DNA from: Gaertneriomyces semiglobifer
Taxonomy: Eukaryota; Chytridiomycota; Chytridiomycetes; Spizellomycetales; Spizellomycetaceae
Assembly (NCBI GenBank): GCA_025558075.1
Contig: JAHLKF010000040.1
Span: 1 to 64,000, forward strand
Length of the DNA stretch: 64,000 bases
Reading direction: 5' to 3'
The notes below the pieces were generated by a model. The model searched no databases. It was not told where the DNA came from and saw only the letters and a program-made list of their open reading frames with translations. Of this stretch, positions 12,432-24,323 are shown piece after piece; within the stretch, counting starts at the first letter, position 1, and every line of letters begins with the position of its first letter. Both the position numbers and the translations under genes were made by a program.

Positions 12432-15113
12432 TCACTCAACAGCAACAGCCACACCCGCCACACCCCCATTGCCAGCCACACCATTGCTTGCACCCCCACT
12501 ACCACTCGCCGGATACGCTCTCACCACCAACGCATCCCGACTACACTTTTCCTCATGTCTCCTCAACGCATCACACCTCGCAAACGCCGTCCCACACACC
12601 TTGTACCCTTTAGGCACACTCACCACCTCCTCTCCAACCTTCACAACTCTCCCCCCACTCCCCATTTCTTTCTTCATTTTCGTTTTATCGATTTGCGCAA
12701 TCCCCCCTGTACCACCATACCCCTTCATCTGAATCACACTCTCCACAGCCTCCTCCTCATCCCTCACAATATTCCCACACTTGAACCGTTTCGCCTCCTC
12801 GCTTAAATGCAGACTCTCATAGTGCCGCTTGCAATCGTGTTTACGCAGAAACGAGAGGGTGCAGCCTTCGTGTGGACAGGTGTAGGGTCGCGCGTTGGAG
12901 TGGATGGGTTCGTGGGATTTCAGGTTATACAGCCGTGTGAATTGGCGGGGACACTGCGAGCACTGATACACCTTTGTAGAAGTCGCACCACCATTTGAAC
13001 TGCTAGTAGTCTTGGGGCTTTCACCAGTTTCACCACCACCATTGGTAGAAGTCGATGATCCCTTTTTGGGTTTCCCCTCCGTCGTTATGGTTTTTCCGGT
13101 GGTGGTGGTGCTTTCGGACATCAGAGGTACAACGGGACTCCGTCCTCCCCTCGCTTTGCCTCGTCGCGTTTTCATGTCCCGGCTTTCTACACCCAACCCC
13201 CTCTCCGTCCCACCACCTGGCGCAGTTGCTCCTCCTCCTCCTGCACGCTCTTCATCATACACCCGTCCATCCTCGGTTGCGTCTCCCATATGAAAGAACC
13301 CATGAGAAGTCACCACAAACTCGGACGTGGGACTCAAAAAATCAGGATAGGATGTGGAGGGCGATAGGAACCCGTTGGAGGGCGGGGTTGGGACGGCGAA
13401 GCCGTGTGTGGGTGTTGGGAGGGGGTGATAGGAAGGTGTGGTGAATGCATAGGCGTTTGGTGGAGATGTGATATGTGTATAGGGACTGGGCGCGACCGAC
13501 GTGTAAGGACTGGGCCCGACGGCCGTGTAAGGACTAGGTGCGAGGGCAGTGTAAGGGCTAGGTGCGACGGCCGTGTAAGGACTGGGTGCGACGGCAGTGT
13601 AGGGACTGGGTAGTGTCGGGTCAAACGGTGTAGTCACAGCGGAAAAAGGTGTTCGCAAAACGGAATCATGGGGTGTAGTCACATTTTCGTACGGAGTGCG
13701 GTGACCCACTCCTTGCTGAAACTGTTGTTGTTGTTGATGCGACCCATAAGCATTGGCATTCGCATTGGCACTTCCCAGGTCATCGTATCGAAGGGGCGCC
13801 AACAGCAAACCTTTGGTCACACCCTCGCCATCCCCATTGTCATCCGTAGAGGACATCCCACCTAGCAACGTACCACCGGTGGCCACACCCAACAATTCAT
13901 TTGCAGGAGGCGTCGGCAAGGCCTGTGGTAAACCCCATTGTGTATCGCCTCCAAGTCCTACACTCCCGCCATGGAGTTGGCTCTGCTGATGCTGTTGTTG
14001 TTGCATCTTCTGCTGCACGACAGTGTTACCCAACTGACGCGCTTTCACTCTGCGCACGGCTTCCATCAATTTGGCGACCGCACGTTCATCTCCGTCGGGC
14101 GTTGGAAGACCCTGTGTCGCCGCTCCGGTCTCTCCCAATTGACGCAACTCGGATTCGAGCTCGTCCAAGAGATGGGTTTCCTGTGGAGTAGAAACCGATG
14201 TGTGCGGCGTGACGAGACCCAAATGTGGTGTGCCGTCCACTGCGACGAGGGGCGTGGTAAGAAGGGTATGGGGCGTGGCCAATCCAACCAACCCAAGATG
14301 TGGCGTAGATAGCACAGTCAGTGGGGTGGCGAGGCCTATCTGCGGAGTCGTTGTAAGGACGCTGTAGGGTGTCACTACATTTTCTCTGGGGGTTTTGAGT
14401 CCTTCCAAAAGACTATGCATATCGAACGCCGCTGTCGAGTCATGGTGCTGCTGATTTGGATAGGCTTGCGTGTGGCTGTAGGGCGACTGAAGTGTGATAA
14501 ATGGGCTAGGCTGCACAGCAGTCGTTGTGGTGTAGGGACTGGGAAGATGATGATGCGCATCAAACTGTTGCTGTTGTTGTTGAGCTTGCGCCAGGACAAA
14601 AGCATTCAACTGTTGATTCTCCATGTACGAGTAGTTGTTCCCTTGTGGTGGTAGTTGTAGGTGTTGCTGAGAGTATAGGACACCATCGTGGTGACTCTCT
14701 AATACATTGGAACCTGCCAAGGTCATATGACTGGAGGCGTCCTGGGGACTGGTATTGCTCGGCACGACGATAGGGTTGTTTGAAGGCACCACCACCGACG
14801 GGATTGCCTCGAAGGATGCATCGTGAGCATCTTCTGCCTAACAAAAATGACATTTTTTTAGCTTTGCTCTGTATCCTCTGCCTCGTTCGGAGAGCCTCAC
14901 CTCGTTTGAGAGAAGAAGAGCGTCTGATTCACCGCCCAAGAGCCTGTGGATGTCCAAGTCCAAGCTGGTCAAATCCATATGATGGTGGTTGTGGTGGTGG
15001 TGGTAGTGGTGGCCATCATCGGCAGTAGAAGCAGTAGTAGCAGTAGTAGTAGCAGCAGTCAAGTCACCGACATCGAAATCCAAATCCATTCTTTCCGTGG
15101 TGGTGAATGTCAT
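12432..15113 (-). CDS. C2H2 zinc-finger transcription factor with SPYT octapeptide repeats
   Basis: Two exons, 15113–14901 and 14837–12432, phase 0, 872 residues. Exon 1 is acidic and His-rich (DLDFDVGDL, poly-His). The long second exon is disordered: Gln runs, many TP/SP sites (TPHLGLVTPHTSVSTP), and from about 13610 down to 13470 a tandem array of a 24-base unit encoding PSPYTAVA-type octapeptides, about six copies. Fingers lie near the C-terminus: YQCSQCPRQFTRLYNLKSH with EPIH, then CPHEGCTLSFLRKHDCKRHY ending SLH. A third, degenerate finger follows after a gap (CGTAFARCDALRRHEEKC), where the first Cys pair is incomplete. The layout (long Ser/Thr-Pro-rich region plus C-terminal fingers) resembles fungal regulators controlled by proline-directed kinases; this is inference. 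Targets unknown. Confidence 0.85.
13470..13615 (-). repeat. 24-base coding tandem repeat (PSPYTAVA units)
   Basis: About six copies of a 24-base unit inside the zinc-finger gene, each containing GACTGGG or GACTAGG on the plus strand. Copies differ by a few bases, mostly silent or A/G/S changes in the last residues, so the peptide is kept while the DNA drifts. Confidence 0.85.
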
Positions 15114-16349
15114 CTCGATGAGACTTGCATTCAGGTATGCGTTGAATGTGGTATGTGGTATTGGTGAGTGTGAGTGTGAGTGTATGTGATGTGTGAGAGA
15201 GTGTGTGAGTGTATGTATGTATCAGTTGAATGTGGCTTTCCCTCCCCCGTTATCTTTCTATGCGCCTTGCCCTACGCCAAGTGCATGCATGCAAACGGGG
15301 CCCTTAAATTTCAAGTTGCTGCTGATACTCAGTGTAGCTGCGGTACTGCGAGCTCCTAGCTACTAGCTTACTAGCTTGACGTACTGCGAGCTGCTGTGCT
15401 ATTTGACAGCCTTCTTCTCTTTCTGTGTGTGTGTGCGTATATATATAAATGTTTCAAAGCACACACCTTTCTCTTTAACGGAGGTATTCAAGTCTGTGCT
15501 GTGTGTGTTGTGTTTCCTGCGTTGTGTTCCTGCTGTGGAGATGGAGGAGCCTCCTTCCTACGAACTGTAACGACGGTTACATGATATAGATACAAGCGAG
15601 CGGAGGTTGTTTTTTGAAGGGCCTCGACCCGATCGCAACACTTTTTGCAAAAAGCAGCACATCGCTTTAATAGAAACAAAATAAAAAAAAAAGGAAAAGC
15701 CAATATCAAAAATGCAGGCAAACAAGAGGCTAACTGGATGAATTCATCAGAGAGTGTTCACTGTTACTGCGTCGTCTCCTTCAATTCCTGTGTACGTGTA
15801 TGTATATGCAAATGGGATGCCGGTGCCTTTGTATTTCTTCTTCTCTTGCCCCATATGCATTTCTATTATATATACTGATATTGCCACACACGCACGCAAA
15901 TCCCTTTTGCTCTTCTTCTTGTCCTCTCGTATTCGCAACTAACTAACTAACCAACTCACTCACCAACGTTTAACTACTATTCCTACTATACTATCATAGC
16001 ACACTATATATACATACATACATATACAGTGCTCGGGCGGGGAAAGAAAAGAGCCGACCTTTACATTTTCTATTATCGATCTACGTATTGATTGGATCTG
16101 GGCCGGTGGGGAATATTAATATTATCATATAATGGCATAGTTGGGAACTCACACAAAAAGCAAACAGCGCAAAAAGACAGACTGGTCCCAAAATTTTGCT
16201 TGTTCTTTGCCGCAACTGGCCGCAACTCAACTGTGTTCATGTGACCTACGGTCAGTTGGGGCAAAGTCACGACCCATGCCAAGTCAAGCAACCTTGTTAC
16301 CTCCGAGCATGGGACATATCATTATCTTCATACAGTCAAGAATATCGAC
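15114..16349. other. Intergenic, promoter side of the zinc-finger gene and tRNA
   Basis: About 1.2 kb with GTGA/GTGT-type simple repeats near 15160–15220, a TATATATAA run near 15439–15447 and TATATATACATACATA near 16005–16025. No convincing gene on either strand. Confidence 0.5.
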
Positions 16350-16421
16350 GCCCGATTAGCTCAGTGGCAGAGCGTGAGGCTTTTAACCTTAAGGTCGTGG
16401 GTTCGACACCCACATCGGGCG
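16350..16421 (+). tRNA. tRNA-Lys (UUU), copy 1
   Basis: A 72-base cloverleaf folds fully: acceptor GCCCGAT/ATCGGGC, D stem GCTC/GAGC, anticodon stem TGAGG/CCTTA with loop CTTTTAA (anticodon TTT), T arm GTGGG-TTCGACA-CCCAC, and discriminator G. No intron. Internal A and B boxes are intact. Two near-identical copies occur at 26508 and 46815. Confidence 0.97.
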
Positions 16422-16621
16422 CGTCTACTTTTTTATTTTTGCTTGCAGTGCAAAAGAGGGAAACGCCATTCACCGTCTTTTTCCCACCCGTGCACACTTC
16501 AACCTCTCAACGAGAGACTCTCATTCTACTTTGTAGATTCTAAAAGCTTAGCAAAAGCATATCAGGCGGCAAAGGGATTGGGTGCTTTTGGTAGGCTTTT
16601 AGAATCTAACGGTTTCTCAGA

Positions 16622-17311
16622 ATGGCAAAGTCATTCAAACCTGGCATGTTTGTTCAACTTTTGGCTCCAACAGTTACGTCACCTACTTCAACAGGAGGAA
16701 CTGCTTTCAATCAGTCTGAGCATGGCATGTTCTTCATCGCTTGGCGACCTGTTGCGTCTTCTCAAAATCTGATCTGTTACCCTGTGGGTTGACCAAAGCA
16801 ATGTTCTGCGCATGCGTTGTCGAGCTACTATACTGACCAGGATGAAAAACAGGTCACCAGTTTAGATAACACTGATGTTGCCGCCAAGTACTCGCAGACT
16901 GAACAATTGTATCTTCGAATGTGCTACATCCCTATCGGGATGACAAAAGGCCACGAAGTCAATTGCGTACCTACAAGTAGACCTGAAGCGTTCTCCTCTC
17001 CCTCCTACATCAATATAAGCGCTCCGACGACGCTTGACCGACGACAACTGAGTTTGCCTGCTGCAGGAGTGATATCAGTGCAGGTTCTGGAACTGGACCA
17101 AATTAACGAGCTCGCTCTTCAGTTGTGGCAGGGGCAATTTGAAATCTGTTCTGGGTTACTTGTCTCTGCAGAAGCGCCTTCAATAACATCGAGTGGAGAG
17201 ACGGATGATAAGGAATGTAGAGATACAACAAAGACAACTGTTTTGGATTATGTGGATTTCCCTGAAGAGGGGTTCACTGATTTAGTACTCTCACTTTCTC
17301 CTGGTGAATAA
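16622..17311 (+). CDS. Hypothetical protein
   Basis: Two exons, 16622–16783 and 16841–17311, give 210 residues with no stop. It starts MAKSFKPGMFVQLLAPTVTS; the join reads CYP/DEKQV. The intron is 57 bases with donor GTGGGT and a TACTGAC branch motif unusually close to its CAG acceptor. The acidic C-terminus (DYVDFPEEGFTDLVLSLSP) looks like a short linear motif. I recognise no domain, and no membrane segment is visible. The frame and composition look coding, but the splice call is not proven; without splicing the first frame ends after 56 codons. Confidence 0.5.
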
Positions 17312-17649
17312 AATCACGTTCTTGATCTTGGCTTCATGAACGGTATCGGTTAACCAACAGAAATGCTCCCCTAACCAAGCAAGACCTTGTTACGTTAATT
17401 TTACAACCGGGTGTTATGCTGCTTTGTTCCTATACATGTATTGGATCTGAATTGTGTTGTCATTTTGAGAACAGAACCGACCGACTACACCACACACATA
17501 CGCGCGTCAGATCTTGCGAACGAGGCAGTGTGCAGATACACACAACTTAAAAAGCCAAGGACGTCGCCAGCATCTCTCCGAACCAATACACCTCACATCG
17601 CATTGTAAAACCTGCCTGTCAAAAGCATACAGGAGTGTCCAACCGCAAC
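17312..17649. other. Intergenic
   Basis: About 340 bases between two plus-strand genes, probably a terminator and the next promoter. Nothing else recognised. Confidence 0.4.
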
Positions 17650-18034
17650 ATGGATTTCATCAAGAAAGGTGAGAGGACGACTGGACCCAAAAAAAACCGA
17701 CCAGAAACTTTCGTGTTTTTATATACGAGTGGTCACTAACTATTTGGTTTGTAGCTTCCGAAGCGGTTTTTAATAAAGACGAGAATAATACGACTGCTAC
17801 TGGTGGTGGGAGTACGATGACGGTGAATGCCAGCTCGGATCGGGGATTGATTCCTGTAAAGTTACCCGGATTTGTGGTCAATGGGATTGATCAGTATATC
17901 GATGGTGAGTTTAGACTGCAAAATAGATATCTACTCAGAAACAACAAGGGTCGTTGTGGTGGGGGGTGGAATGAAAGTAGGATGATGGATGGGGTTTTTG
18001 CATGGTCACACCCAATACATACACACACACACAC

Positions 18035-18089
<55 letters not shown>

Positions 18090-19291
18090 CGGCAGAAGAA
18101 ACAAAACCACAAAACCTCCGGCTCTCGTCTCACCCCCTTGTTTTGTCCTTTTTGCGTTTTTTTTTAGGTATGAAACCCGAGATTGTACCGATCATTGTAC
18201 GTGAAATGACCGAGTTCCAGGACCGTACGCTGAAGGGGTTTGAAGAGCGGGTGGTGTTGTTCGTGCGACAGGTCTGTAGTGGCGATATGAAGGCGGTGAC
18301 GGAGAGTGGTGGAGAGGAGGGGGTGTATGGGGTGCAGCAGGGGTCTCAACAAGGAGGCTACGCACAACAGCCTCAGCAGGGTGGTTACGGACAGAACTCT
18401 CAGCAAGGCGGGTATGCACAACAGGGTGGTTACGGACAGAACTCTCAGCAAGGAGGATACGCACAGCAGGGTGGTTACGGGCAGCAACCTTATGGCCAGC
18501 CACAACCCTCTGACCGCGGATTAGGCGACACCCTTCTCAACACCTTCACCACCCCGACCCCTCCCACCACCACCACCACCGACCGCGGCATCATCACCGA
18601 CGCCCTCAAAGCCGCCCAATCCTTTGTCACCACCACCTCCACCACCCTCTTCAACCCCGAAGAAAAAGTCCGCGACCTCCTCCCCCCTCTCATGACCCAA
18701 CTCTCCCAACTCCTCTCGGCACAACACGGAGACCTCGCCACCCGGTTCACCGAAGAAGCCATCACCCTTCTCAAACGCCATTTGTATGGAAGCGTCACCT
18801 CCCGCGACCTCCGCGATATGGGTGGCGACGCCGTCGACGACGCTGTCGATTTCGTGTCGGGACTCTTCACCAAAAAATCCTCTTCATCAATGGAAAACGA
18901 AAGAGCTTTACCCGGGTTATCCTCCCTCTCGACTTTGCTCTCCTCCAAACTCTCGACAACCCTCACTGCCGTCCTCTCCTCTCTCCGCACGCAGATCCGT
19001 TCAGACCTTATCGCTGTCGAAACTTCCCTCTTTGCGTCCCTTCCCGACTCTATTAGAGGACCGCTCGAATGGGTGTTTGGCGGTAACCCGATGGCTGCTG
19101 ATAGAGGCATTGTGGATGATGTGGTGGATAAAGTCAAGGAACTGATAAGGGGGTTGCAGGAGGGGATACAGGATCGGGCGAGGAAGGTTGTGGCGAGTGG
19201 ACATCAGGTATTGGAGGATAAGGCTGTGGAGGGTGTGAAGAGTGTGGTGGTGATGAGAGTCAAGCGCTTCTTACCGGATGTGCAGATGTAA
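17650..19291 (+). CDS. QGGY-repeat low-complexity protein of unknown function
   Basis: Three exons, 17650–17668, 17755–17904 and 18168–19291, give 430 residues. The N-terminal part (VKLPGFVVNGIDQYID, then MKPEIVPIIVREMTEFQDRT) is helical. Residues about 115–165 form a prion-like stretch of tandem QQGGYAQQ / QGGYGQNS units, of the type that drives condensates in RNA-binding proteins. A Thr/Pro linker leads into a long amphipathic helical half with DRGIITDALKAAQSF and a matching DRGIVDDVVDKVKEL, which look like repeats of one element; DRGL/DRGI occurs four times in the protein. The C-terminal VVVMRVKRFLPDV is basic and hydrophobic. I recognise no catalytic motif. The second intron carries AC and GAT microsatellites; the frame runs open through it as a poly-Asp artefact, so the exon 3 start (TTTTTAG/GT) matters. 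Confidence 0.75.
18019..18089 (+). repeat. Intronic (AC)n and (GAT)18 microsatellites
   Basis: Inside intron 2 of the QGGY gene an AC run is followed directly by about 18 copies of GAT. If retained in the message, the triplets would be read in frame as a long Asp run. Confidence 0.93.
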
Positions 19292-22200
19292 AAAAAATAT
19301 AGTGTGAAATCGCCCACCACATCATACCCACCCGCACTACACCACACCACATACAACGCTGTTACCTTGCTTGTTCGCAAATTGTTGGGAGCGGGAATGC
19401 GAAGGCTTGTACTGTGTTCTTTCTTTCTGCGTATTTTTTTTGTGAGGGGACGTGGTTGGTGTAAAAGACGGCCAAGCGGTGTACTTTACGTAGTTTCTAT
19501 CCCCGCAGGGGTTTGTACCTTTTTCATCTTGTACCTATGTAACATATGTATTATTTCATGTGGCGTATTATCATCATGCATGTATGTTTGTATGGCATGG
19601 GGGGATTTGTTTTTCGTGCCCAATACCAACTTTTGAGCCCCTCTGCCATTTCGTGTCTATCTCAACTTACTTTAGAACAGCGTGTGTATGTCTGTGTGTT
19701 TGTGGTGGGGAGAACGTTCCATTCATCCCTCTCAAACAAAAAATATTCCATATGCGTTCTTGTCCCATTTGCGAGTTGAAACCGTGAGAAAAGTAGGTTC
19801 CACTTGAAAATCGAAATGAGAAAAGTATACTGTCCGGTTTGGAGATCCAATTCTGGTATTGCGTTGACAAACAGGCACAATAAGTTACTCACGTTGAATA
19901 CCACACAACATTTAGCTTAGGGCGAGAAATTGATCAATGTTCGAAACCTCACAGTAGACATGTATATTGGCACTGTAAACATTCACGCAAAACTGCTTTG
20001 AGTTTGTTAATCCATTAAGGTATGTTTTGTAAAATATAAATCGTCTCGGGGGGTGTTGGTAACGGTGGAGATCCAGAGCACCGGGGTGCCGTGTGATGTG
20101 CATACCATATGATGAATTCTGCACATACAGATACCGCCATATTCCGGTGTGTGCCCCCTCACCAACCCGTCATCCACAGAAACCGACCAGCTAAGTGTTC
20201 CTCCAATGCCTTCACTCTCTCCCATCATTCGTACACTCAACCTCATCGCAGGGTGAACAACCCCCACAACTTCGCATTTTTCGCACTGTAATTTGAAAAA
20301 TCGGCATGCGGGACCTTTTGATAAACCGAATCTCTCTTGCGTTCTTGATAGGATGTGGTCTTCACGTTTTGTTGGAAAAACGCTTTGTCATTATTCATAA
20401 GTTTCTCAACGGGTTTTACTTTCCACAGGTGTGTGGGAAAAAACCATTGAAGAATCTGGGCCACACATGAGAGTGTTGAATGGTGTAGGTTTTCGATGCC
20501 TTTCAATTGTCATCCTTTCTTTGGTCGGCAGATGAGTGTATTATGCATCCTTCATTAGCGGGACATTGTGGGGTGTAGTCCAGAAGGGGTGGATGGAGCC
20601 GATAAATAAGACACGATTACAATTTACGTACACATAAAAGTTCCAGTTCGGATTTTTGTTGTTTGTTGTGTGTGGGGAAAGTCAACCAGTCGAAGTTGGC
20701 GTGTCTGCGTGTCCCTCAAATTTAACGTGGTTTTGCCATTACTCTTTTCCTTTTTTTGGGAAGGGGGATATTCTAACCACATTCCTTTCCACCGTTTTTG
20801 ACCTTTTCACACACGCTTTACTCATCATTAACTCAAAACTCGTCCCCGCAGGTGGTATTGTCGGTATTCGGTACCGTTCTTAGATTACCACGTATCAGCG
20901 GTTCCAAAGAAAAACAAACAATCAGCGTGTCACAGAATCCGTGAAATACTGGGTTTCGGGTAGACGATAACGCCGCAACGCTATCCCGGTGATTTCCAAC
21001 ATGCCTGCCAACCCCAAGGGTGGTTAACGTGCATTTTACTTCCGAGAGAACATTCAAATTCCCGATGGGGTGTGTAACCCCGCATGGCAAAAGAAAAGAG
21101 GAGTTCCGTGAGATGGAAAGGGTGTTGGTGTTATCATAGAAACAGGAAGGAGTTCAATCGCTTCTCGAATTGGTTTTTTTTCATCGCTTGTGAGGGTCGA
21201 CTGTGTGCGCAATCTCAGGTTGAGTGATTGTGCTTTTGCCTTTTGTTTCGGGGACTATGCCATTATGAAGGGGCACCACACGGGCGGGATTGTTTGATGA
21301 GTGATGGTTCGCTTTTGTGCGCTACGTTATCTTCTAAATAAACATCGCCAAACGCGTGAAGAACGAACGACGGTTAGGACACTGTGCGCGCACCTTGCAA
21401 TGTACATACATGTACAGTGTAAAAGGCAGTTATTGCGCCGATACCGGTTTTTGGCAGTATGATAGGACTTGGATCTGGGTCATTGAAGGAAACATCATGA
21501 CCGAATTTGTTCCCATGCAAGAACCATTAAAACAGCCATTACAAGACAAGCCTTCCCTTACTTGGTGAAAATGATACTTCTACTTTTAAATGTCTAACTA
21601 AACTGCGTTTTGGTTTCTTGGCATCGGGGATGTTCGGCTGTCACTGATGCCTGATGGGGCGTCTCGGCTGATATTGATCGTCGTCCCTGCCAAGGGTGTG
21701 TTCGAATTCGCACGTTCACAGAGCGGAAACGTGCCACTTTTGTATGCCAAAGTTGCGTTGAATGAGATATCCACTCAGCGTCGCCTAACACTTTTTCGAT
21801 ATAAATATTTAAAGAATTGCTACGAGTGGTACCCGGAAGTGGTTGTCCGTCAATTATGCTTGGCCTGTCGAGATTACGATCACCGATTCGGTCACGACAA
21901 TTGACGTAACGGAGCCGAGTGACGAGGTTGCTCTTGTTAAGGAGGTGAGTATCGGAAAGCCTCAGTTGCAGAGCTGCTCAATTCGGACCACATAAAGTCT
22001 GTTTTGGACTATGACCATTTGTGTAGCTGCGAGTTTCGTCGAATGGTCTTCCTACCCTCATGAATGTGCTGCTACAGCCATCTTCAACCATTTGGATATG
22101 TCGTTAGCTGCGGTCGACTTTGACGCCTTGGTGGGATAACATTCGGATCAACGTCACTCAGCGTAGGTACCGCATTGTGTAAACAACCTGATGCGGGTTG

Positions 22201-22420
22201 TATTCCACGAAGTCGGGCAGTATCCAACCGTGCTGGTCGACGTTGGACATGGATGGTTTGAGTCGCCTCCTGACTTTTGCAAAGACGCAAACGCTTGGCT
22301 TGGTACTACTTTGAGGATTCAGCTGGTACGTACATACATGGGCAATCTCATGTTTGACAGTGCAGTGACCATTCGTTGTAGGTGATCTTAGTTGCCAGTC
22401 ATTCAATTGGTACCAGGTAG

Positions 22421-22594
22421 CGCCGCGAGGGTTATTTACGACTATCAGTGCTCGAGAGCTGCGTTTGCGGAGTGGGTCGAGTGCAGAACACTGATCGCCG
22501 GAGACTGAAGGTCGAGGGCTATTCTACACTGCACGAGACCATCAAGCAGCAGGTTGCGGGCACTGATAGTCGTAAATAATCCTACGCGCGGGGC
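22421..22594. mobile_element. Short element with terminal inverted repeats (MITE-like)
   Basis: The 20 bases at 22432–22451 are repeated as an exact reverse complement at 22560–22579 (core TTATTTACGACTATCAGTGC). Pairing continues imperfectly outwards (CGCCGCGAGGG against TCCTACGCGCGGGGC). About 108 bases of non-repetitive sequence lie between the arms, and no protein is encoded. Arm length, spacing and lack of coding fit a non-autonomous DNA element, but I cannot see a clear target-site duplication. Confidence 0.5.
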
Positions 22595-23536
22595 TACAAC
22601 TTGTGAATCCCACCTGTGGAGGACGTGGAGGGACAATTATGCGTATGGAAGGCAACGCTACGACCCAAAGCAATCTGACCAGCACTACCAGCATTAGCAT
22701 TATGAGACGAGCTGCTACGTGTTGACCCTTTATTGCAACCCCAATGATGCATCTCTCTGCGTTCCAAGAATTGTGACCTCATTGGATGAACTTGAGTCTG
22801 CAACACTCCGCATTACCGCCATGATCCGCACTGCTGGTTGCCGTCAACGTTAGAGCAGAGATCATACTCCTCTCTACAATCGCTTATTGATGCCACAACC
22901 TGTTGCCACTTTCCCACGGCTGGCGTGAGACGACGGAACGGGACGTAACAACCAGTATAAGTCCCCGCGAAATAAGTGTTACCAGCAGAACACTGGGAAC
23001 ATCTATGGTCATCCAGTGTTGGGTACGCAATAACATTCGAGAATATCGCTCGCTGAACGTTTCGACACAAGGCTACCGGAAGAACCACGCCGCATTCCCC
23101 TCCAGAAAATCTTCGTCAGTGCCACGTTTCCTAACGGACTTTCCGTGGGCGCTAGTGCGTTTTCGACCTTCACCGATTGCGCGAAAAGACTCTGGAGGCC
23201 ATTTTGCAAAACGACATCAAGACTGCAAAACCATCACGGTAAAATACCTCTTGACGTGTGTGATTCGCATTGGTTGATAAAGTGATCATGGGCGTTAAGG
23301 TCCCGCTTAAAGAGATGGTGGAATCAATGGACACGGACTATCAGTGAAATGGAGAGAAAGTTGGTCCCAAAACTTATGAGTAAATTACGGGATTGTGACA
23401 ATCTTGGTGCATTTATCTACACGCAAAACTACAAATGTGAACGTGGCATAAGCGGCAGCACTCAAGACGAAGCAACTTCTAGGGAAATGACGGAGAGAGG
23501 AAGATGGTAAGTTACGGATAGGGGATGTGTCCAAGG

Positions 23537-23600
23537 CCGCCATGGTCACAGACTCTATGTATGAGGAGGCAATGCAACATAGAGTGTGTGGCCATCGCGG
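23537..23600. repeat. 24-base imperfect hairpin
   Basis: Positions 23537–23560 and 23577–23600 pair over 24 bases with about three mismatches, around a 16-base loop. This is far beyond chance. It may be the remnant of a small inverted-repeat element or a structured RNA. Confidence 0.6.
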
Positions 23601-24323
23601 TTATCAACTTTCTTTTCAGAACTAATGACGCTAATGCACACTTGTTCTTTCCGCCGGTACTATCTTCATGATCTGACGGTGGGATTTACAGTGCTTTTGT
23701 GCAATGAAAGGGGGCGAGCACCAGTCTTTTCTTCCGATTGATGCAAGTCGATGTCCATGCCTTACCTGAACGGGTGTGTTCGTCCCTTAATATTTTTGGC
23801 AAAGCACGCAGCACAGGTGATGGAATTGTGTTCTTCAGAGAGGGCCAGCGGTGGTCTGGTCATCGAGTACGCAGGATTGCAAATACGACTCATTTCGACA
23901 GCAACCATGAGAATACCAATTCTGTGGAAGTGAATGTTCTGAAGTGTGCACACTATAACTCATTTACGGTAGTCATTGGAAAGTTACTGTTTGTCACCGC
24001 GACCGACTTTCGGAAATCCGCTGCTCTCAGCATTTCGATAGGACACGGCCTGAACCCTAGAGCACCTAATAAGCACATAACATTGATTTAAGTCTGAGCT
24101 ATAGCCAGCCGGGCGAAAGCCCACTGATCACAGAATAAACAAACAACTGGAGGTAAACGGATTGTCGTACTCGATATATTTACAAAACAAAAACCACCAA
24201 CACATATGTATAACTCCAAAACTCCAAAAAAAAAAACCGTCGGGGGTGGGGATGTCAGAAACAAATCAGCGTCGGCGGCAGGTATTCACCCCAGGTTCTC
24301 CCAAATTCCGTTTCTCACTTCCT

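Larger units (their letters stand above)
19292..24323. other. Gene-poor 5-kb region
   Basis: Only short, overlapping frames on all six tracks; none shows a family motif. It contains an inverted-repeat element (22421–22594) and a strong hairpin (23537–23600), described separately. The frame at 21647–21904 encodes 85 residues but has no recognisable domain. The stretch may hold decayed transposons or non-coding genes. Confidence 0.5.

Noticed and set aside
16196..16543. Open frame containing a peptide (SVAEREAFNLKVVGSTPTSG) that recurs near 26530 and 46850, looking like a repeated protein motif
   Set aside because: It is the translation of the tRNA-Lys gene in each place; the structure explains the recurrence.
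18002..18167. Poly-Asp N-terminus on the QGGY protein
   Set aside because: It lies between a good donor (17905) and acceptor (18167), and the upstream exon joins in phase without it.
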